Source: Pycnococcus provasolii
Taxonomy: Eukaryota > Chlorophyta > Pseudoscourfieldiophyceae > Pseudoscourfieldiales > Pycnococcaceae
Length of the DNA stretch: 64,000 nt
Direction of reading: 5' to 3'
Assembly (NCBI GenBank): GCA_938743325.2
Contig: OW568861.1
Span: 1,054,001 to 1,118,000 of the forward strand
Position numbers and translations under genes: made by a program. Below are positions 1 through 9,900 of the stretch, one piece after another (position 1 is the stretch's first letter; each line of letters opens with the position of its first letter). The notes beneath the pieces are model-generated. The model ran no database searches, was not told where the DNA came from, and was given only the letters and a program-made list of their open reading frames with translations.

Positions 1-3000
1 GTGAAGATTGAGCGCAGCCTGGGACGCCTAAGAAATCGCGAAATTGCTGGAGCATTTGACAGATGGACGTCGTTTGTCGAGGAGACGGTGAATATGCGCG
101 TCTTGCTTACGCGCTGCGCAGTCAAAATGAAGCATGGGCAGCTCGTTACCGCTTTTAATCACTGGCTCGACGTTATTCAGTTCGAAATTGCGGAGCGCGA
201 ACGCGAGGAGCGCGAGGAGCGTGAGAGAAAACTCGCGAAGCGGCAGGAGGAGCAAACGCAGGAGAAGTTGAAACGAATCATTCTTCGTGTGAAGAACCGA
301 TGCGTGAGCAATGCCTTTGACCGCTGGGCTGAGATGTCGGAAGAAATGCGCGAGATGAGGACGAAGATTGAACGAAGTCTTGGACGTCTAAAGAATCGAG
401 AGATTGCACAGGCATTCGACCGTTGGAGCGAGCACGTCTCGGAGGCGCAGGAGATGCGTCAGAAGCTACGTATCGCTGCAGGAAAAATGCTGATGCGCGC
501 TGCCGCTTCGGCATTTGCGACGTGGAAGGAGGCTTGGCAAACAAAGAAGGAGAATGGCGTGAAAATGAAGCGATTCCTGAAGAGGATGCTCAACTCTCAG
601 CTGATTGGAAGCTTCGAGAGCTGGTCGGAGTATGCAGAAGAGCAGAAGAAGCAGCGCATCATGGTAAAGCGAACACTCATGAAGATGCTTCGTCGTGAGC
701 TGGCGCAGGCTTTTGATCGCTGGCTACAGTACCTCGACGACCTTGCTCAGCAGCGAAAGGAGGAGCAGGAGAACCGTATTAAGATGGAGCGATTTGCACG
801 CAAGCTGAGAAATCGCGAAATCATCGGCGCATTCACGCGATGGGCGGAGATGACCGAGGAGGCTGTCGCCATGCGCGTGAAGCTAACGCGATTTATGAAG
901 AGGCTGCAGAATTCTGGCCTGATTGCCGCGTTTGCAACTTGGTTTGACTGGGTACAGGAAATGCTCGAGATGAAGAGAAAGATCAGGAAAGTGCTGATGA
1001 AGACGATGAACGCTGCCATGGCAAACGCGTGGGCGAAGTGGATCCAGATGGTGGAGGATGCGCGAGCGAACTTGTCGGAAGAGGAGAGGAGGGAAGGCGT
1101 GCTGCGTCGTGCGATGGCGCGCATGCTCAACGCAAGGGTGGCTGCCGCTTTTGGTGCTTGGCAAGACGTTTGGGCTCAGAAGCAGCGCGTGAAGGGCATG
1201 ATCAGAAGGCTGATGAATCGCGGCCTTGCCATGGCCTTTCAGACTTGGTACGACGTTTGGCAGGAGACGGTGCGCGAGCGCATGGCAGAAGACGAGGAGG
1301 AGGCGCGCAAGGAGCGAGTTGTGATGCAGGTGCTCCAGAAACTCAAGAATCGCGAGATGGCCGCGGCGTGGAGTGCTTGGTTCGAGCAGGTGGAGCAGAA
1401 GAGAAGGCTGAGAGGCTTGGCAAATCGCATGCGCATGGGTGCTGCAAGCAAGGCATTTGCCATGTGGATCAGCGTCGTAGAGGAGCGCGGGGATCAGAGG
1501 CGGCTGTTGCACAAGGTGGCTGCTAGAATGCTGATGCGCAGGGTGTCCATGGCATTCAACTCGTGGCTTGACGCCATCGAATCGATTCGGCGCACGAGAA
1601 ATCTCATGTCCAGGATGCGCAATCCCATGGTTGGGCACTGCTTCAACCTCTGGCTTGACGCCGTGGACGAGGCTAGGGAAGCGAACGCAGACGCGCTGTC
1701 AAAGGCGGAGCGAGAGGATCTTGAGGAGCGCCGTCGCAAGGCGGAGGCGGAGCGTTTGAGATTAGAACGCGAGCATTCGCTGAAGTCGAAGGCTGCGGTG
1801 CACTTCCGCCAGCGCGAAAGTCTCATGGTATTCATGATCTGGAAGGAGAATTGGGAGTCCATCAAGGCTGAGCGCATGCGCATTCAGGCAGCCTACATGC
1901 GCATGACGCGAAGCGCGATGGGCAAGGCATTCCAGCGGTGGCGCGAGATGCTCGACGAGACGCAGGAACAGCGAGATACTGCCCAGCGAGCGCTGCAGCG
2001 AATGCGAAATCTTGCCATGTCGCGCGCCTTCGTTAACTGGCTGCAGAATGCGCGAGCGCTAAAGAAAAATCGCGAAGCCCGCATTGCGGAATCGCAGGTT
2101 GCTCAGGCACACCAGCGCGTGCTCCTGCCAATGCTCGAGCTGATCGAGAAGGGTTGCACGGATCTGGCGGCGGCTGGCAAGACGGTGAAGAATCGGTCGC
2201 ACTACAGCGAGACGCAGAAGGAGACGTGGTCGCTGATCAGCAGCCTCCGTCATCTCGTCGACCTTGCTGAGAAGCGTTCGGTGCAGCGCGACCCGAAGCT
2301 TGCGAGCGTGAAGGTTCGCCAGCAAATTCGACAGAGTCCTTACCAGGCGAGCGAGGTGGTGCTCGACCACCTCGAACGCATGCAGCGTGAGGTGGTTTCG
2401 CTGCGGCAGCGCTGCATATCGCTTGCGGCACGCGAGACTCTTGCCGCGAAAAGTCTGCAGGAGGAGCGCACGCGTCTTGCTAACGAGATGCGCCACCAGC
2501 TTGCTCAGGCCCTGCAAAATGGGGCGCGAAAGATGGAGGCGCGCCTTCAGCAAGGCGTGTACGCCGCGTCACACCTTCCGATCGACATGTACTTTGGGGA
2601 TTCGATGGAAGATATTGCAAACTCGCTGCTTTCGGAAAACTCCCCCCCTTCGAATTTTGCGGTGGGTGGGGACATGGAGAGCCGCCCGACCACGACGATG
2701 TCTTACGCATCGTCGTCGATGCCGCCGATGAGCAAAGCATTTTCGAGCACTTCGATGAGACCGAACAGCACCTCGCGACCTTCAACATCAGCGATCTCGA
2801 GACGCTCTTCCGTGGAATCAATGCCGGACGGCCACCGACCGTCGACGTCGTCGATCGTGGGATTCACTACCACTTCCACGGAATCAGGCGTTGAGGCATC
2901 CATTCCGTCCTCCATTCCGATGCCACCAAGCACAGCTCCGGCTGGTGCACGTCGACCACGGTATGGCGTATCGCTTCGCAAGTCGATGCCAAACATGCCG

Positions 3001-3624
3001 GTGGACGACTCAGTGGAGAACTCTTACATGATCGTAAAATCTCAGAGTGGCCGCATTTCGGACGGCGGCGCGGTCGCGGAGGCTGCCGTGCGTAGGAGCA
3101 CGCCCGCATCGTTGTTTTCGGGCAGCTCGGCACAGCGCAGCACGTGGTGGAGTCAGGCGAATCGCTCTGAGGGGGAGGATGACGACGACGACGACACGGA
3201 GAATGCGCCTCAGCGTGAGGCTTGGGAACGCCCGGTGGATCCGATGGTGGACATCAACGTTCCACGCCGTACGAGGGGAGCCATGCACTCGAATGGTCCC
3301 GTGGGACTACGCGCACGCACTGCCGCCGTCTCCCCGCGCATGCCGCTTCATGCCCACGATCCCGCGTACTATACTCGTCCTCCCGCTGCCGGGTTGCTTC
3401 CCGAGGATTTGGGTATCACCGGGGGTCCTCCCCCGGTAAATCTACCCAAAAATCAATCCGAGGTGACTGTGCGCGCACACGATAAGCTCATTGCCACCCC
3501 ACCTCCTCAGGAGCGTGGTGGTGTTAAGGAGGTGGGTAAGCACATGCGTATGTCGTTTGGCAGCGACGCCGTGAACCAAGGGTTGATGCAGCACACGATA
3601 CCGGGCTCGAGTCAACAACAATAA
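1..3624 (+). CDS. SFI1-like tryptophan-repeat protein, 5' end outside window
   Basis: The frame is open from the window edge, so the N-terminus is missing; the first codon here is GTG and lies inside a repeat. I count about 19 helical repeats of 30-40 residues, each with a core such as FDRW, FNHW, FATW or WSAW followed by acidic and basic residues (residues 1 to about 690). This resembles the centrin-binding repeats of SFI1-type spindle pole and basal body proteins. A further charged helical stretch follows (about 700-860). The last 350 residues are Ser/Thr/Pro-rich and look disordered, with one Asp run near residue 1060. Known SFI1 proteins bind centrin along a long helix at centrosomes or basal bodies; that role here is inferred from repeat pattern only. 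Other W-repeat coiled-coil scaffolds are possible. The gene is convergent with the E2 gene. Confidence 0.7.
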   Translation: MKIERSLGRLRNREIAGAFDRWTSFVEETVNMRVLLTRCAVKMKHGQLVTAFNHWLDVIQFEIAEREREEREERERKLAKRQEEQTQEKLKRIILRVKNRCVSNAFDRWAEMSEEMREMRTKIERSLGRLKNREIAQAFDRWSEHVSEAQEMRQKLRIAAGKMLMRAAASAFATWKEAWQTKKENGVKMKRFLKRMLNSQLIGSFESWSEYAEEQKKQRIMVKRTLMKMLRRELAQAFDRWLQYLDDLAQQRKEEQENRIKMERFARKLRNREIIGAFTRWAEMTEEAVAMRVKLTRFMKRLQNSGLIAAFATWFDWVQEMLEMKRKIRKVLMKTMNAAMANAWAKWIQMVEDARANLSEEERREGVLRRAMARMLNARVAAAFGAWQDVWAQKQRVKGMIRRLMNRGLAMAFQTWYDVWQETVRERMAEDEEEARKERVVMQVLQKLKNREMAAAWSAWFEQVEQKRRLRGLANRMRMGAASKAFAMWISVVEERGDQRRLLHKVAARMLMRRVSMAFNSWLDAIESIRRTRNLMSRMRNPMVGHCFNLWLDAVDEAREANADALSKAEREDLEERRRKAEAERLRLEREHSLKSKAAVHFRQRESLMVFMIWKENWESIKAERMRIQAAYMRMTRSAMGKAFQRWREMLDETQEQRDTAQRALQRMRNLAMSRAFVNWLQNARALKKNREARIAESQVAQAHQRVLLPMLELIEKGCTDLAAAGKTVKNRSHYSETQKETWSLISSLRHLVDLAEKRSVQRDPKLASVKVRQQIRQSPYQASEVVLDHLERMQREVVSLRQRCISLAARETLAAKSLQEERTRLANEMRHQLAQALQNGARKMEARLQQGVYAASHLPIDMYFGDSMEDIANSLLSENSPPSNFAVGGDMESRPTTTMSYASSSMPPMSKAFSSTSMRPNSTSRPSTSAISRRSSVESMPDGHRPSTSSIVGFTTTSTESGVEASIPSSIPMPPSTAPAGARRPRYGVSLRKSMPNMPVDDSVENSYMIVKSQSGRISDGGAVAEAAVRRSTPASLFSGSSAQRSTWWSQANRSEGEDDDDDDTENAPQREAWERPVDPMVDINVPRRTRGAMHSNGPVGLRARTAAVSPRMPLHAHDPAYYTRPPAAGLLPEDLGITGGPPPVNLPKNQSEVTVRAHDKLIATPPPQERGGVKEVGKHMRMSFGSDAVNQGLMQHTIPGSSQQQ

Positions 3625-3713
3625 GAGATGAAGAAAGTGATGATGATGATTTACGGTGGTGTACAGTAACACAACAATGTAACAACACAACAACAATTTT
3701 GTTTTGAACATTC

Positions 3714-3747
3714 AAGAAGAAAAAGAAGAAGAAGAAGAAGAAGAAGC
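3714..3747 (+). repeat. GAA-rich microsatellite
   Basis: A run of AGA/GAA triplets about 90 bp after the stop codon of the SFI1-like gene, probably in its 3' UTR or just beyond. No coding role is seen. Confidence 0.8.
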
Positions 3748-4016
3748 CTTAATCGCAACCTTCCAAATGACGCTTGAAAATGAAACGAATCCTTGACTTC
3801 TACGATTAAACTTACAACAATCATCGTAAAAAGAATCATGAAATCATTTCTTGGTGTAGTATCCACACAAGCGCCTATGAGAACTTGGGCCAATCGTGTG
3901 CTTGCCGCCACTTGGCCCGCGTACCCAACCGCAATTATTGCAGGTTTTTTTGGGTTTCACGCGAAAGCTTTGGTCGATCTCACTTACGGCCGACGCCACT
4001 CGCCAAGCCGCTGTTG

Positions 4017-4306
4017 CGAAGCTGTGGTCCGTGGTGGGACTCTACTTTACCGTGGCAAAGCCGCCGTTGCTGGCCAAGCCGCCGTTGCGATTCGGTCGAG
4101 CGAGAGTGCAAACACTCCACCGTGAAATCGGAGGACAAACCCACTCGGCAGACGACCACCCGCGTCGTCGATCGCACCGTTGTCGAATAATCGATGTTCA
4201 ATCAACAAGTCAAGTATGGAGGATTGTGCGACCGCGTGCCGAAGCTGCGGCCCGTGGGACTCTACCGTGGCCAAGCCGCCTTTGCGGCCGCCCGCCAAGC
4301 CGCCGA
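4017..4306 (+). repeat. Imperfect direct repeat pair (about 70 bp units)
   Basis: Copy A (4017-4089) and copy B (4241-4306) share in order GAAGCTG, CCGTGG, GGGACTCTAC, ACCGTGGC, AAGCCGCC, TTGC, and GCCAAGCCGCCG. Small gaps separate the blocks. They are about 220 bp apart in the same orientation. This looks like an old local duplication or two remnants of one dispersed element; no ends or target-site duplication could be made out. Confidence 0.55.
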
Positions 4307-4680
4307 TCGCCTGACCTCGACTTTTGGGTATGCACGCAAAGGGACGAGTTGCCCAAGGGGCTGTGCAAGGGGCTGATGTCGACTGTCGTCGGCTCGTCGC
4401 GGCCTCGCCGATCGCTCCAAGTTGAGTAAGTGCCGCATGGACGGACGCGCTAGTCGTGACAACCACTTCGGCGGGACCTGATCCTCTTGACGCGTGCGAC
4501 ATGGCGCTGCTCTCCCCACCTGCCGCCGCTGTTGTGGAGAAGAATTCGTAGTTGACAAGACCGGGATCCCGAGCGAATCGCATTTAGGGAAATAGATCTA
4601 CAGCGGATCCCGGGCAAAGTGGGACCTCGACTATACAAGAACCACTAAAGCGACCGCTGGACGAAGTCAACTCAATTACA

Positions 4681-5463
4681 TCACTGGACGAGCAACCTTA
4701 GGTCTTGGTCTTGGTTGTCGTCGTCGTCGTCGTCACTGCTTGCATACTCGTCCGCACCGAGGTCGCTATCACTGTCGTCGTTAGTCTTCGCCGTGGGGGC
4801 TGATGCAACGCCAAAGAATGCGCACGCGCCGTGCGGTGCTGGTGCAGCTCCCCGAGGTGGTGCGGATACGGCTGCGCTGGTGGGTGGCTTAGGGAAGCCA
4901 GGCCACTCGCCGTTGCCAAGAGGTGAAGCTCCTGCACCTGCACCCGCGGGTGCCGGTGCTGCACTCGCAGCCCCCGCCCCGGCTGCTGCCGCTGCGCCAC
5001 TGTTTGGTGCGTGCGGCGCACCCGCGTATTTGCGTGCGTAGTCGCGAACTTTTTCTGCGTACGCGTCGGCGTCTCGCATCATGAGCGCGGCAGCGTCTCC
5101 GTTGAGCGGGTCGCTTGGGTTTGGGTACAGAAGAAGCTGCGGGAGGAATACGTCGAAGACGTTGAACAGGTCGAACATGGGGCTCCACTGCTGGTTGATG
5201 ATGTCCAAGCAGACTGAGCCTGCACTTTCGTCGACGTTTGGGTGGTAGATGCGGTTGACGAATCCGATGCTGGGTGACTTGTACGGGTATGCGTCAGGCA
5301 GTTCGACGTGCACTTTCCACACCCCCCCTTCGTATGGCGAGTCTTTGGGTCCGTGAAATTCGACGAAGAATTCCGCCATCGAGTCCTCCTTGCATTCCAC
5401 CTTGTAATCGCTCATGAGAAGTTTGTACACATCCCCTTCCCGTCGTTTCGACGGTGACGCCAT
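4681..5463 (-). CDS. UBE2H: Ubiquitin-conjugating enzyme E2, UBE2H/Ubc8 class
   Basis: This 260-aa protein carries a complete E2 fold in residues 1-150: the YEGGVW and [10 protein letters not shown] segments, HPN at about 74-76, and the active-site Cys at about 85 in [13 protein letters not shown]. The block [20 protein letters not shown] closely matches human UBE2H, the E2 of the CTLH/GID ligase in animals and yeast Ubc8 in gluconeogenic enzyme turnover. The C-terminus is longer than in human UBE2H (183 aa): an Ala/Pro-rich linker, then an acidic tail that parallels the acidic tail of the family. The first ATG in frame is at 5463; the seven codons upstream are open but begin with GTG. It is the only gene here on the same strand as its neighbour (the giant gene). 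Confidence 0.93.
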   Translation of the reverse strand: MASPSKRREGDVYKLLMSDYKVECKEDSMAEFFVEFHGPKDSPYEGGVWKVHVELPDAYPYKSPSIGFVNRIYHPNVDESAGSVCLDIINQQWSPMFDLFNVFDVFLPQLLLYPNPSDPLNGDAAALMMRDADAYAEKVRDYARKYAGAPHAPNSGAAAAAGAGAASAAPAPAGAGAGASPLGNGEWPGFPKPPTSAAVSAPPRGAAPAPHGACAFFGVASAPTAKTNDDSDSDLGADEYASSDDDDDDNQDQDLRLLVQ

Positions 5464-6064
5464 GGCACAAAGAGATACGCACAAGTAAAACTAACAAGAT
5501 ACGATACAAATAACACAACAGACACACTGTGCACACACACCGTTAACGCGTCAACTGCGTGTGGTCTGATGGGATTTTTGTAAATGCGGGTGGGAGTGAT
5601 GGGGGTAACCAGTTGACCGGAACAATATCCGTGCTATTATGGGGGACCCTGTGGGAAGGGGGGATCCGAGGTGGAAACTTCATCCATCATCCCCCTGGTG
5701 CCTGCCCCTGGGAGAGATCCTCTCCGGCTCTCCCCTCCCCTCCCCTCGAGGCCCTCCTCTCCCCCAACACGCGCTTCCACCAACTACCATACACGCGCTG
5801 CTCTGTTACAGTACCATTCTCTATCACCGAAACGCGTCAGAGTTGCCAGACGTTTCGGTTTCACGAGGCTGCTCGTCGTCACAGGTCACCTGTCGGCGTG
5901 TACTTCCTAAACCTTTGCAGTAGTTCTGGTTTTTCTCCTTCCTCCCCCTCCTCCTCCTTCCTCCTCCTTGTCTTCCTTGTCTTCCTCTTCCCCTTCGTCT
6001 GCACCGGAAGGATCAGCTGTTCCGTTATCTGCCAGCTCGGCACTTGGTACAGTACTTCCTACCT

Positions 6065-6090
6065 TAGTTCTTAGACTATTCTAAGAACTA
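6065..6090. repeat. Inverted repeat, 10-bp arms, 6-nt loop
   Basis: TAGTTCTTAG (6065-6074) and CTAAGAACTA (6081-6090) are perfect complements around ACTATT. It lies about 600 bp upstream of UBE2H. The 14-mer TAGTTCTTAGACTA recurs at 36652-36665 in another promoter region. Confidence 0.7.
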
Positions 6091-6817
6091 CCGTGGGAGA
6101 GGAACCCACTTAACCCAACCCACTTGGTTGGTTTTGGTTTGGTGTCGAACCCCTCCCTTGGTTAGGACCCCTTCCGCACTTCGTTCCTTTGGACTTGGCA
6201 AGGCGACTTTGCAGCGATCATGACCACCTAAACTTAGTACTACGGTGCCGTACTTTAGTTGGTACAGTATGGTAGAAACTAGAAAGCGATCACCATGTCA
6301 GCTCTTGCGCTGCTCCACTTCGCGGCGGCACCTGCGAAGAACGGTCACAACGGCAAATAGCGTGCTCCTTAAATATTTTATACTGATTTGATCACACATC
6401 ACAACTATTGCTTTGATTACATTTTGGAAAAAAACTTTTTGTTTGTCGTTGGATGGTTGTATTTATTGATACAAAAGTAGTGTGCAGTTGAATGTTGTTT
6501 TGTTCAGAAAGTAAAATACGCCGTGATTGTAGCAAAAGGGGCACCCAAAAATGTCTTAATAAAACAAGAAATGCAATCTGTCTTTTGTCGATGTTTGTTT
6601 GTGACGTGGTGTGTACAGCATTTTTCCTACCCTTCCCAAAAATAGATCCAGCAGTCGATCGAACCAACCACACGAGTCTCTTCCAAAGTCCAGCACTTGA
6701 GTGAGCACATTCATCTTGATACCTGCCGATTGTAAGTCCGGCTCGCTCGTAAATTCTTGGAAGGAGACTTTTGTTTTTTTGATTCGTATTCCTCTGGAAC
6801 ATTCAAGGGAGTGCAGA

Positions 6818-6823
<6 letters not shown>

Positions 6824-6852
<29 letters not shown>
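6824..6852. repeat. CA dinucleotide microsatellite
   Basis: About 14 CA units. It lies about 120 bp beyond the giant gene's stop codon, on the 3' side. Confidence 0.9.
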
Positions 6853-6855
<3 letters not shown>

Positions 6856-6972
6856 GACAAATTCACAAATGCAAGCAGCAACCCCCCAAAAGCATCTAAC
6901 ATACACACACATCATCCCTCCTCCTCGTCCTCCTCCTCCTCTACACTACTTTGTTTTTGAGTAGTTTGAATT

Positions 6973-9900
6973 TTATTTGCCAGCAGTATTCGGCTTATGC
7001 ACTGGCGGCGGTGGTACCGGCATACCTCCCACGGGAGTACCCATCACCGTACCACCACCCATTGAAGCACTTTTCATATTTGTTGCCTTCGCCTCCTCCG
7101 CACTTTCCTCCTCCTCTTGCTTCGCATCAGCATCAGCCTTCTGACGCTGACGATCTTGAACGTAGAAAACTGCCGCAGCAGCCGCGGAGATCTTCACCGG
7201 GTCCTGCACGCAAAGCTCCATGAAGAGCGCGAATGCGGCACTCAGAAGCCATGCACGGCCAATCGCGGGCTCGAATATCAAGCCGTACAGCATGATAAAG
7301 TAGCTGGCAGCCATCACAAAAATAAACGTGCCAACGTAGATGATGTAGATGAACCATCGTGGTAAGCCCTTCGGCCCGCCTCGACCGCTCAGTCCCTTGC
7401 GCTTCATTTCACGCTTGCGACGGCGACGGCGACGGCGCTCTGCCTCGGCATATTCCGACTCAGCCTCCTCTTGCGTCTTGCCCATTTCAACCCATTTCTT
7501 GATCGCATCCTCCTTCGACAGCTTCGCAGCCTCCCTTCGAAGTTGCGCAGCCATGTCCGAGTCGTCGAGATCCTTCGCCTGAGGGTGCTGGTGAGCGGTC
7601 ACCCACCAAAGTCCCGTCAGGCCAACACCCTTGCCCTTCATGCGAGCAGCTTTCGCCTCCGCCATCTGCTTGCGCACCAGATTTCCTCGGTATGCAGCCT
7701 GCAGCTTGATCGCCGCCTTGCGCAGCGCACGCTTGTGGCGCAGCTGGCGAACACGCCAAACTCGCTGGATGCGACGAACAATCGCCTCAACCGCGGGGGG
7801 GATGTAAACGAGTGCCTGCATCACCGCGTCAGGCTGCGGGGCCATAGCCACCACGCTGCCATCTTCCGCCACCACAGGGGCGGCGGACGGCGGCGCCTGG
7901 CCGATGCTCAGTGCAACAGCCGTCTTAATGTTCGACCGACCTTGGAACGCGCCAGGCCGGCGACGTGGGCGTCCCGTGCCAACCGTTTTCAGCTCTGCAC
8001 GAGCGACGGCGGCGAGAGCCGCGTCGCTGGTCGGCGCAGCAGCAACAGCCCCAGCTGCCCCAGCCTTCTGACGTCGAGATGGACGCTGCATTCCCGGGTC
8101 GCTCGAGGGGGGAAGTGGCACACCCTCAGGAGCCTGCGTGACGAGCAGAGCTTGCATGGCACGGCTGCGGCTGGGAGGACGTGCGGCTGCGCTGTCACCC
8201 CCAAACCCGGGAGGAAGTGGCACATCCGCTGGAGCGTACGGGATAGCCTTCCCACGGCGACTCGGACGACCACCCGGCGAGGTGGCGGTTTCTGCCGCCG
8301 CCGCTGCGTCAGCTGGAGCAATGGCGCCAGCCGCTCGGCGTCGAGGGCGCATCATGGCTCCCGGGGCAAGAGGCGGCGGAGGCGGAGGCTGCACCACTCC
8401 AGCACCTAGAGAATCGCGAGGAGTTGTCGAGCCGTCACCCAGCACGCGCCGGGTGGGGCGGCGAAGACCACGCGATCCGGAACCCGCAGGTGGGGGAGCA
8501 GGAGGTGGCAAGCCAGCCGACATAGCATCTTCCATGCTTGCGACACGAGCCGCGTCCGACTGCTGAGGTCGTCGGCGCTGCGGGCGGAACATCTTGGCAA
8601 ACTCCGAACCGCTCTTTTCACCAGCGTAAGTCCTCGGATCGGGCTTGCCGTCCGGACCTAGACCATCGCCGCCAACGCCTGCCCATTTTTCGCCACCTCG
8701 AGATCTTTGCTCGATCTTGATACCTAGCTTCCTCTGCAGATCCTCCGTTTCAGACGGCGTCAGAGACGTCGACGCCCTGCTGCGGCGACGCTTCTCCTTC
8801 ATCGCGCGCTGCATGAGGCGCTCCGCCGTCTTTTCATCAGCCTTCTTCGCCTTGCCCTTTCGACTAGGAGGCTTCACGTACGTCGACTTCTCGAACAGGG
8901 ACTTGAATCCCTCCTTGATGGGCATAAGAAGCACAGCCGTGACGACGCCGATGATCATCTTCATCGCCATGTTGCTCGGATCGATTCCAAAGAAGATTGC
9001 GGAGATGGCAACCTCGCCGAGCACCAGGACGCAAAGGCACATCAAGCGCTGCGGGCGCGTGAAAGGGTCGTCAGGCTTCACGAGCAGAACCGAGGCGATC
9101 TCGTGCTTCTCGTACAGCGCGTCATTCACCGCTTCACCCATCGACGTAGGCTCACTCCTCTTTTCCTTGGCATTCGCACCGCCCGCCGCAGACTTTGGTT
9201 TCGACGGACGCCAGCCAGCATTTGGCTTGCCGTCGGCATCTGTGGGAATGCCAAGAACCACGCCGCGTCGAAGGCGCGTGTCAATGGTCGCAATCTTCTC
9301 CTTCAAGCGCGCGCGTGTGCGGTCCGACACATCCTTCTTGTATCCGGCTGCATTTGCAAAGGAAAAAAACGCAAGCAGAAACCCGAGCACGAAAATAGCA
9401 ACCGCGTTCTCGAGGCTGATGTTTGTGAAAAGGTCTGCGTCACCTATGGGATCGACCATGTTGAATGCGGGAACCGCGTCGTCGCCACTTACGCCAAAGC
9501 TCGACAAGTGCGTTGTCTCGCAGACAATATACTCAGCAGTGGACTTGTTCTTGTTCAGAGCCAAACCCTCGGTAGACCACTCCCTCTTAACTTCATCGTA
9601 GTACCTGCAGTCTGGCCTCGTCACGCGACAGGTGGAACCGCTCACCTTCATCGGGATCTTGATCTCAATGGGCTTGGTCAAGTTGGCGACAGTTTTCTTC
9701 GCCTTCCCATCCGCACTCCCAATCTCGAATGTTGCAACTTGGCCCTGCACATTAGCCGGCGGTGCTTCCTCGTCACCTTCAGCGAATAGGCGACGCCTTC
9801 CCGCTCCGCCGCCGCCGCTTCCCTCCTCGGCCGAGAACGGGTTCGACGCGGACGCAGATGCCGTGATACCGAGTTTCTCCTCGCCGTCGCCAAGACCTTC

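Larger units (their letters stand above)
3625..4680. other. Convergent intergenic region, 1.06 kb, no supported gene
   Basis: This lies between the stop codons of two convergent genes, much longer than the other tail-to-tail gaps here (28-373 bp). It contains a GAA tract and a diverged pair of GC-rich repeats (4017-4089 and 4241-4306). Overlapping frames of about 180 codons exist on both strands, but they have no recognisable motif and simply follow the GC-rich repeats. Confidence 0.6.
5464..6972. other. Intergenic region, 1.5 kb: UBE2H promoter and giant-gene 3' flank
   Basis: No gene is supported. Visible elements are a pyrimidine-rich stretch (about 5730-6000), a 10-bp inverted repeat TAGTTCTTAG...CTAAGAACTA (6065-6090), and a CA microsatellite near the giant gene's end. 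Upstream parts should hold the UBE2H promoter. Short frames over the CA repeat are repeat artefacts. Confidence 0.6.

Noticed and set aside
883-1638. 251-codon minus-strand frame opposite the SFI1-like gene
   Set aside because: It mirrors the sense repeats and has no domain; the sense W-repeats are clear.
3896-4583. Overlapping 177- and 178-codon frames on both strands
   Set aside because: Both cover the imperfect GC-rich repeats; no conserved-looking protein feature in either.
7471-9789. Plus-strand frames of 228-318 codons inside the giant gene
   Set aside because: The sense strand encodes the polycystin-type membrane module here. The plus frames are Arg/Ser-rich shadows.
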